Below the pieces are notes generated by a model, which saw only the letters and a list, made by a program, of their open reading frames with translations, had not been told where the DNA came from and ran no database searches. 64,000 bases of DNA from a gamma proteobacterium HTCC2207 (GTDB taxonomy: Bacteria > Pseudomonadota > Gammaproteobacteria > Pseudomonadales > Porticoccaceae). A program made the position numbers and the translations under genes. This document shows, in pieces, positions 59,307 through 64,000 of the stretch (positions within the stretch are counted from its first letter, which is position 1; every line of letters begins with the position of its first letter). The stretch spans positions 56,759-120,758 of the forward strand of contig CAJJDA010000002.1 of assembly GCA_905182855.1 (NCBI GenBank), read 5' to 3'.

Positions 59307-60656
59307 CTACAATGTCTTGGTCGTGGTTTGGGTTACCGCGAACAGCACCTCGCCATCAGCTAACTGGCCTTTTAGGCTGTCCCCTGCACGAATACCACTG
59401 ACACTTTTAATCACCGCATTATTGCTATCGCGAATAATCGAATAGCCACGCCCCAAGGTTTTTAACGGACTCACCGTATCGAGCAAATGCATGGCCTGCA
59501 AAGCCTTGGTCTGTTTATTATCGAACGCCAACTTGGCAGAGCGCGATAGCTGTTTTATCGCGCCCGAAACTTGATGCTGGCGCTGCGCAATCATGGTCCT
59601 AGGGCTTTGGCGGAGGAGCTTATTATTTACGGTGGCCATACCTGATTGTTGCCGCTGAAGTTTGACGTCAATGGCCCGGCGCAGACGAATATCCAAATGA
59701 TCCAGATGCTGGGCCTGCTCCTGAAGTTTCCTACCGGGATGCTGCAGGCGTTTATTTAGGTAGTTAACACGAAGCCCCAGCTGCTGTGTCGTACGGGCCA
59801 AAGCCTCCCTGAGGAGGATCGCAAAGCCACTAAACTGATTTAGCATATCCTCCCCATCAGGACTGACAAGCTCTGCCGCCGCCGACGGCGTTGGCGCGCG
59901 CACATCGGCGACAAAGTCGGCAATAGTAAAGTCAACCTCATGGCCAACGGCACTGAGTACAGGGATTTCACTAGCAAATATAGCTCGGGCAACAGCCTCT
60001 TCGTTAAAAGACCATAGATCTTCCAATGAGCCGCCACCGCGACCGACAATTAACACATCACATTGGCCGTGCCTGTTGGCGTCTGCAATAGCATTGACGA
60101 TTTGGGCGGCAGCCTGTTCGCCTTGCACCGCAGTGGGAAATATGGAGATCTGGATGGCAGGAAAGCGCCTATTCAGCACTGCCAGAACATCTTTTACTGC
60201 CGCCCCAGTTGCAGAGGTAATCACACCAACATGGGATACGGATTGGGGTAGGGGCTTTTTATGCTGATTATCAAAGAGACCCTCTGAGGCTAGCTGCTGC
60301 TTAAGGATCTCAAATTGGCGCTGCAACGCGCCAAACCCCGCCTCCTCCATATGTTCGATAACCAGTTGATATTCGCCACGGCCCTCATAGAGTCCAACGC
60401 GACCGCGAACCAGTACCTGAGTGCCATTGGCGGGAGTAAAGTTAACGCGCGCGCTACTCTGGCGAAACATAGCGCAACGCACCTGACCTCTGTCATCTTT
60501 TAGGGTGAGGTACCAGTGTCCAGACGCAGGGCGGGCGAAGTTAGATATTTCACCCTCCACCCAGAGCAGTGGAAATTGAGTTTCTAATAGATGCCGCACG
60601 CTGCGGTTAAGATCGCTAACGCTAAGGATTTTTCGTTCTGATGGATTCTCACTCAT
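59307..60656 (-). CDS. xseA: Exodeoxyribonuclease VII large subunit
   Basis: XseA makes a nuclease that degrades single-stranded DNA, together with XseB (not in the window). From Met 60656 the product is 449 residues with an N-terminal OB-fold (LLWVEGEISNFARPASGHWYLTLKD), the GRGGGSLEDLWSFNEE catalytic stretch near residue 180 and a helical C-terminus ending in LKGQLADGEVLF. Nine further in-frame residues upstream have no family support. It is convergent with mdeA (four-base gap) and divergent from guaB. Confidence 0.95.
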   Translation of the reverse strand: MSENPSERKILSVSDLNRSVRHLLETQFPLLWVEGEISNFARPASGHWYLTLKDDRGQVRCAMFRQSSARVNFTPANGTQVLVRGRVGLYEGRGEYQLVIEHMEEAGFGALQRQFEILKQQLASEGLFDNQHKKPLPQSVSHVGVITSATGAAVKDVLAVLNRRFPAIQISIFPTAVQGEQAAAQIVNAIADANRHGQCDVLIVGRGGGSLEDLWSFNEEAVARAIFASEIPVLSAVGHEVDFTIADFVADVRAPTPSAAAELVSPDGEDMLNQFSGFAILLREALARTTQQLGLRVNYLNKRLQHPGRKLQEQAQHLDHLDIRLRRAIDVKLQRQQSGMATVNNKLLRQSPRTMIAQRQHQVSGAIKQLSRSAKLAFDNKQTKALQAMHLLDTVSPLKTLGRGYSIIRDSNNAVIKSVSGIRAGDSLKGQLADGEVLFAVTQTTTKTL

Positions 60657-60716
60657 GGCTACATTGTAGAGGCATAAGGGCACAGAGTTAAGGCGTTTTA
60701 GAGACCTAAATAGTTG

Positions 60717-60746
60717 TTTACGTCAGGAGTCGTGGTGATTTATAAT
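60717..60746 (+). promoter_or_regulatory. Probable sigma70 promoter of guaB
   Basis: TTTACG (60717-60722), an 18-base spacer and a perfect TATAAT (60741-60746) lie 43 bases upstream of the guaB start and on the same side as its leader hairpin. The start point would be near 60753. Confidence 0.75.
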
Positions 60747-60765
60747 GCACCGCTTACTTTCCAAA

Positions 60766-60778
60766 ACCTCACTGAGGT
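60766..60778 (+). promoter_or_regulatory. Hairpin pairing the guaB ribosome binding site
   Basis: ACCTC (60766-60770) and GAGGT (60774-60778) form a five-bp stem over an ACT loop. The GAGG is the only visible Shine-Dalgarno-like sequence before the guaB ATG, 12 bases upstream. CGCTT (60751-60755) could extend the stem with AAGCG (60779-60783) if transcription starts early enough. Confidence 0.5.
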
Positions 60779-60789
60779 AAGCGTCCATT

Positions 60790-62265
60790 ATGTTACGCAT
60801 TTCCCATGAAGCTCTAACCTTTGACGATGTCCTTTTGGTGCCAGGTTATTCTGACGTCACCGCTAAAGATGTATCGACCTGCTCGCAGCTAACTCGCAGT
60901 ATTAGTATGAACATTCCGCTGGTATCAGCGGCGATGGACACCGTGACGGAAGCCCGCTTGGCAATTGCCATTGCCGCCGAAGGTGGTGTTGGTATTATCC
61001 ACAAGAGTATGACGATTGAGCAACAGGCCAAAGAGGTTTTGGCGGTCAAAAAATATGAAAGTGGCGTAGTGAAAAATCCGTTTACTATCCAGTCTGACGC
61101 AACACTGCGCGAACTTCACGACCTGACCATCGCCAACCATATTTCTGGCTTACCTGTACTTCAAGACGGCAATCTCATTGGTATTGTCACGCGCCGCGAT
61201 GTTCGATTTGCTACTGATATGGATGCTCTAGTAACCTCAGTAATGACACCCAAAGACAAGTTGGTCACGGTAAAAGAGGGCGCCGATCCAGATGCTGTTC
61301 GGGCGCTGCTTCACAAACACAGAATTGAAAAAGTATTGGTGGTCAATGATGCCTTTGAGCTCAAAGGACTAATAACTGTTACGGACATCGATAAAGCGGA
61401 ACAGCACCCAAATGCCTGTAAAGACGAGCAGGGTCGATTACGTGTCGGTGCCTCTGTTGGTGTCGGTGAAGGAACGGACGAGCGTGTTGCAGCGCTCATA
61501 GAGGCTGGTGTCGACGTATTGGTGGTGGACACTGCTCATGGCCACTCCAAGAACGTACTAGAGCGTGTGAGATGGATCAAACAGCAGTATCCCACTGTGC
61601 AGGTGATTGGTGGCAATGTAGCCACGGGCGCGGGAGCCAAAGCATTAGCTGATGCCGGAGCCGATGGTGTAAAAGTAGGTATTGGCCCAGGATCGATCTG
61701 TACGACTCGAATTGTTACGGGTATTGGTATCCCTCAGGTGACTGCGATTGCGGATGCGGTAGCGGCTCTTCAGGGTACCGGTGTTCCAGTAATTGCTGAT
61801 GGCGGTATTCGTTATTCCGGTGATATGTCTAAGGCCATAGTTGCCGGCGCCAGTGCCGTCATGATGGGCTCGATGTTGGCCGGCACCGAAGAGGCCCCAG
61901 GAGAGATTGAAATTTATCAGGGCCGCTCTTACAAGTCCTATCGTGGAATGGGATCCCTCGGCGCTATGGCGCGCAACCAGGGATCCAGTGACCGTTACTT
62001 CCAGGATGCAAGCGATGGCGCTGAAAAATTAGTACCTGAGGGTATTGTAGGACGTGTGCCTTACAAAGGGCCATTGTCTGTAATAATCCATCAGATGATG
62101 GGTGGCTTGCGCTCCGCGATGGGATACACCGGTTGCAGCACCATGGAGCAGATGCGTACCGAGCCAGAATTTGTACGAGTAACGTCCGCTGGTATCAGTG
62201 AAAGCCATGTGCATGATGTCCATATTACCAAAGAAGCACCTAACTATCCGGCTGGTGGTCGTTAA
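60790..62265 (+). CDS. guaB: Inosine-5'-monophosphate dehydrogenase
   Basis: GuaB oxidises IMP to XMP, the committed step of GMP synthesis. The 491-residue protein has the TIM-barrel halves flanking two CBS domains (about 95-205: [16 protein letters not shown] and DIDKAEQHP). The catalytic loop [18 protein letters not shown] holds the active Cys near residue 305, and the flap carries [11 protein letters not shown]. The start follows a sigma70 promoter and a GAGG-containing leader. A terminator lies between it and guaA. Confidence 0.98.
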   Translation: MLRISHEALTFDDVLLVPGYSDVTAKDVSTCSQLTRSISMNIPLVSAAMDTVTEARLAIAIAAEGGVGIIHKSMTIEQQAKEVLAVKKYESGVVKNPFTIQSDATLRELHDLTIANHISGLPVLQDGNLIGIVTRRDVRFATDMDALVTSVMTPKDKLVTVKEGADPDAVRALLHKHRIEKVLVVNDAFELKGLITVTDIDKAEQHPNACKDEQGRLRVGASVGVGEGTDERVAALIEAGVDVLVVDTAHGHSKNVLERVRWIKQQYPTVQVIGGNVATGAGAKALADAGADGVKVGIGPGSICTTRIVTGIGIPQVTAIADAVAALQGTGVPVIADGGIRYSGDMSKAIVAGASAVMMGSMLAGTEEAPGEIEIYQGRSYKSYRGMGSLGAMARNQGSSDRYFQDASDGAEKLVPEGIVGRVPYKGPLSVIIHQMMGGLRSAMGYTGCSTMEQMRTEPEFVRVTSAGISESHVHDVHITKEAPNYPAGGR

Positions 62266-62313
62266 ACAGCCTTAGAGAAAACGACGCCGCAAGTATTCGC
62301 TTGCCAAGCGATG

Positions 62314-62347
62314 GAGGGCTGTACGTGAATGTGCAGCCCTCTTTTTA
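62314..62347 (+). terminator. Intrinsic terminator between guaB and guaA
   Basis: GAGGGCTGTAC and GTGCAGCCCTC form an 11-bp stem (one G-U pair) around a GTGAAT loop, followed by TTTTTATT. A smaller hairpin with a CGCTT/AAGCG stem precedes it at 62298-62310. It lies 48 bases after guaB and 35 before guaA. Confidence 0.9.
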
Positions 62348-62382
62348 TTCGACGCAGCCGCAGGCGGTTTAAGGAATATTAA

Positions 62383-63958
62383 ATGTCAGATCTCCAGTCA
62401 CATAAAATTCTCATTCTTGATTTTGGCTCTCAGTACACTCAATTAATTGCACGCCGTATACGAGAAATTGGCGTGTTTTCCGAAATCCGCGCCTGGGATA
62501 TTAGCGAACAAGAAATCCGAGACTTTAATCCACGCGGCATCATTCTTTCCGGTGGCCCAGAGTCAGTCACTGGCGGCAGCTCGGCGCCCTGTGCCCCTGT
62601 TGGTCTATTTGATATGGGTTTGCCGATCTTGGGTATTTGCTACGGTATGCAAACCATGGCAAGTCAGTTAGGTGGTAGCGTAGCCACTTCTGATGTGCGT
62701 GAATTTGGCTATGCGCAAATCAAGGTTGAGTCAGACAGTGCACTACTCGGCGATCTGAAAGATTCGGTTGGCAGTGATGGCGATCCCTGCTTGATGTGTG
62801 GATGAGTCACGGCGATAAAGTGGTCACTATGCCCGAGGGCTTTGTACTCCTAGCCTCTACGCCCGCCTGCCCTATCGCAGGGATGGTCAATGAAAGCAAA
62901 AAATTCTATGGTATTCAGTTCCACCCAGAAGTCACCCATACCCTTCAGGGTGAAAGACTATTCCAACATTTTGCCTTAGAGATCTGTGGCTGTGAAGGTC
63001 TGTGGACTGCTGCAGCTATTATCGAAGATCAGATCGCACGGGTACGTGAGCAGGTAGGCGATAGCCATGTGCTGCTAGGCCTCTCAGGTGGAGTAGATTC
63101 CTCGGTTGTTGCCGCACTGCTGCATAAAGCCATTGGCGATCAGCTGACCTGTGTGTTTGTTGACAATGGCTTGTTGCGCAAAAACGAAGGCGACATGGTC
63201 ATGGAGATGTTCGCTAAAAATATGGGCGTAAAAGTCATTCGCGCCAATGCCCAAGACAAGTTTTTAAATGGTCTGTAGGCGTCAGTGATCCCGAGAAAAA
63301 ACGCAAAGTTATCGGCAACACCTTTATCGAAATCTTCGATGAAGAATCCCATAAAATAGACAATGTTAAGTTTTTAGCTCAGGGCACTATCTACCCCGAT
63401 GTGATCGAATCTGCGGCCTCCAAAACTGGCAAGGCTCATGTGATTAAGTCACACCACAATGTGGGTGGACTGCCAGATCATATGGCACTCAAGTTGGTTG
63501 AGCCACTGCGAGAACTTTTTAAAGATGAAGTTCGCAAAATTGGCGTCGAACTAGGCCTGCCTTACGATATGGTCTATCGCCACCCATTCCCTGGCCCTGG
63601 GCTCGGTGTGCGTATCTTGGGGGAAGTTAAAAGAGAGTATTGCGATATTCTCCGCGAAGCTGATGCGATCTTTATCGAAGAGTTAAATAAATCCGGTTGG
63701 TATCAAAAAACCAGTCAGGCCTTTGCCGTATTTTTGCCAGTCAAATCTGTAGGTGTGGTTGGCGATGCACGCCGCTACGAATGGGTTATTGCCCTTCGTG
63801 CAGTGGAAACTATCGACTTCATGACGGCTCGCTGGGCTCATTTGCCCTATGAGTTGTTGGAAAAAGTATCTAATCGGATTATCAATGAGATCACAGAGGT
63901 ATCACGCGTCACCTATGACGTATCTAGCAAGCCGCCGGCAACTATTGAGTGGGAGTAG
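62383..63958 (+). CDS. guaA: GMP synthase (glutamine-hydrolysing), two frameshifts
   Basis: GuaA aminates XMP to GMP using glutamine and ATP. The repaired length is 525, equal to E. coli. The class I glutaminase part has Cys86 in GICYGMQ and FHPEVTHT with the catalytic His. The ATP-pyrophosphatase part has [11 protein letters not shown] near residue 231. The C-terminal dimerisation domain has [10 protein letters not shown] and ends in KPPATIEWE. One base is missing at the C-run 62785-62787 ([12 protein letters not shown]) and one near 63275 ([14 protein letters not shown]). Both look like sequencing deletions. Confidence 0.95.
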
Positions 63959-64000
63959 TAGTGGTAGGTATAACCCATTGATTTATATAGAGTTGAGAGT

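Overview
The window is a chromosomal segment from a Gammaproteobacterium. Nearly every gene is a conserved core gene in gammaproteobacterial order. Several blocks follow Pseudomonas or marine gammaproteobacterial layouts: metG-rnf, DUF2069-wrbA-arsC-yihY-thioredoxin, purM-purN-DUF3108-DUF3014, and a divergent Lrp regulator / methionine gamma-lyase pair. The isc to der block follows the order shared by E. coli and Pseudomonas. Moderate base composition, many short spacers and the amino-acid/aldehyde accessory genes fit a marine oligotroph of the SAR92/Porticoccaceae type. That placement is inference and cannot be proven from this window.

Layout. 1-9120: yraN (cut by the window edge), lpoA, rsmI, maeB, an alanine/glycine:cation symporter, rnt and pyrC. 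9500-14090: argG, a serine racemase/hydroxyaspartate ammonia-lyase-like PLP enzyme, a VOC protein and a divergent thiamine-diphosphate enzyme. 14160-23565: the rnf/rsx electron-transport operon, metG, apbC/mrp and dcd. 23620-30720: DUF3014, DUF3108, purN, purM, DUF2066, hda and sppA. 30750-37690: DUF2069, wrbA, an arsC-like gene, yihY, a thioredoxin lipoprotein, an aldehyde dehydrogenase, an AraC-alkyltransferase fusion and an amino-acid permease. 37840-41680: a three-gene cassette of exported DUF3604, membrane-anchored PpiC-type isomerase and a HupE/UreJ-type membrane protein. 41690-57455: suhB, trmJ, the complete isc operon behind an IscR-type operator, ndk, rlmN, pilF, ispG, hisS, yfgM, bamB and der. 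57495-63958: mdeR/mdeA, xseA, guaB and guaA.

The dominant oddity is data quality. Eleven genes carry fourteen lesions: thirteen single-base indels, most of them in short homopolymers, and one in-frame amber codon. The affected genes include metG, ispG, iscS, guaA and hscA, which are essential or nearly so. In most of them, repairing one base per lesion gives a protein close to its expected family length, so sequencing or assembly errors are the best explanation. I give the repaired spans.

I see no phage, insertion sequence, CRISPR, tRNA or rRNA. The most interesting items are the DUF3604-PpiC-HupE/UreJ cassette, a 14-bp perfect hairpin inside the start of rlmN, a thiamine-diphosphate enzyme with swapped acidic catalytic residues, terminator-like hairpins directly in front of der and between guaB and guaA, and the loss of rodZ from between pilF and ispG.
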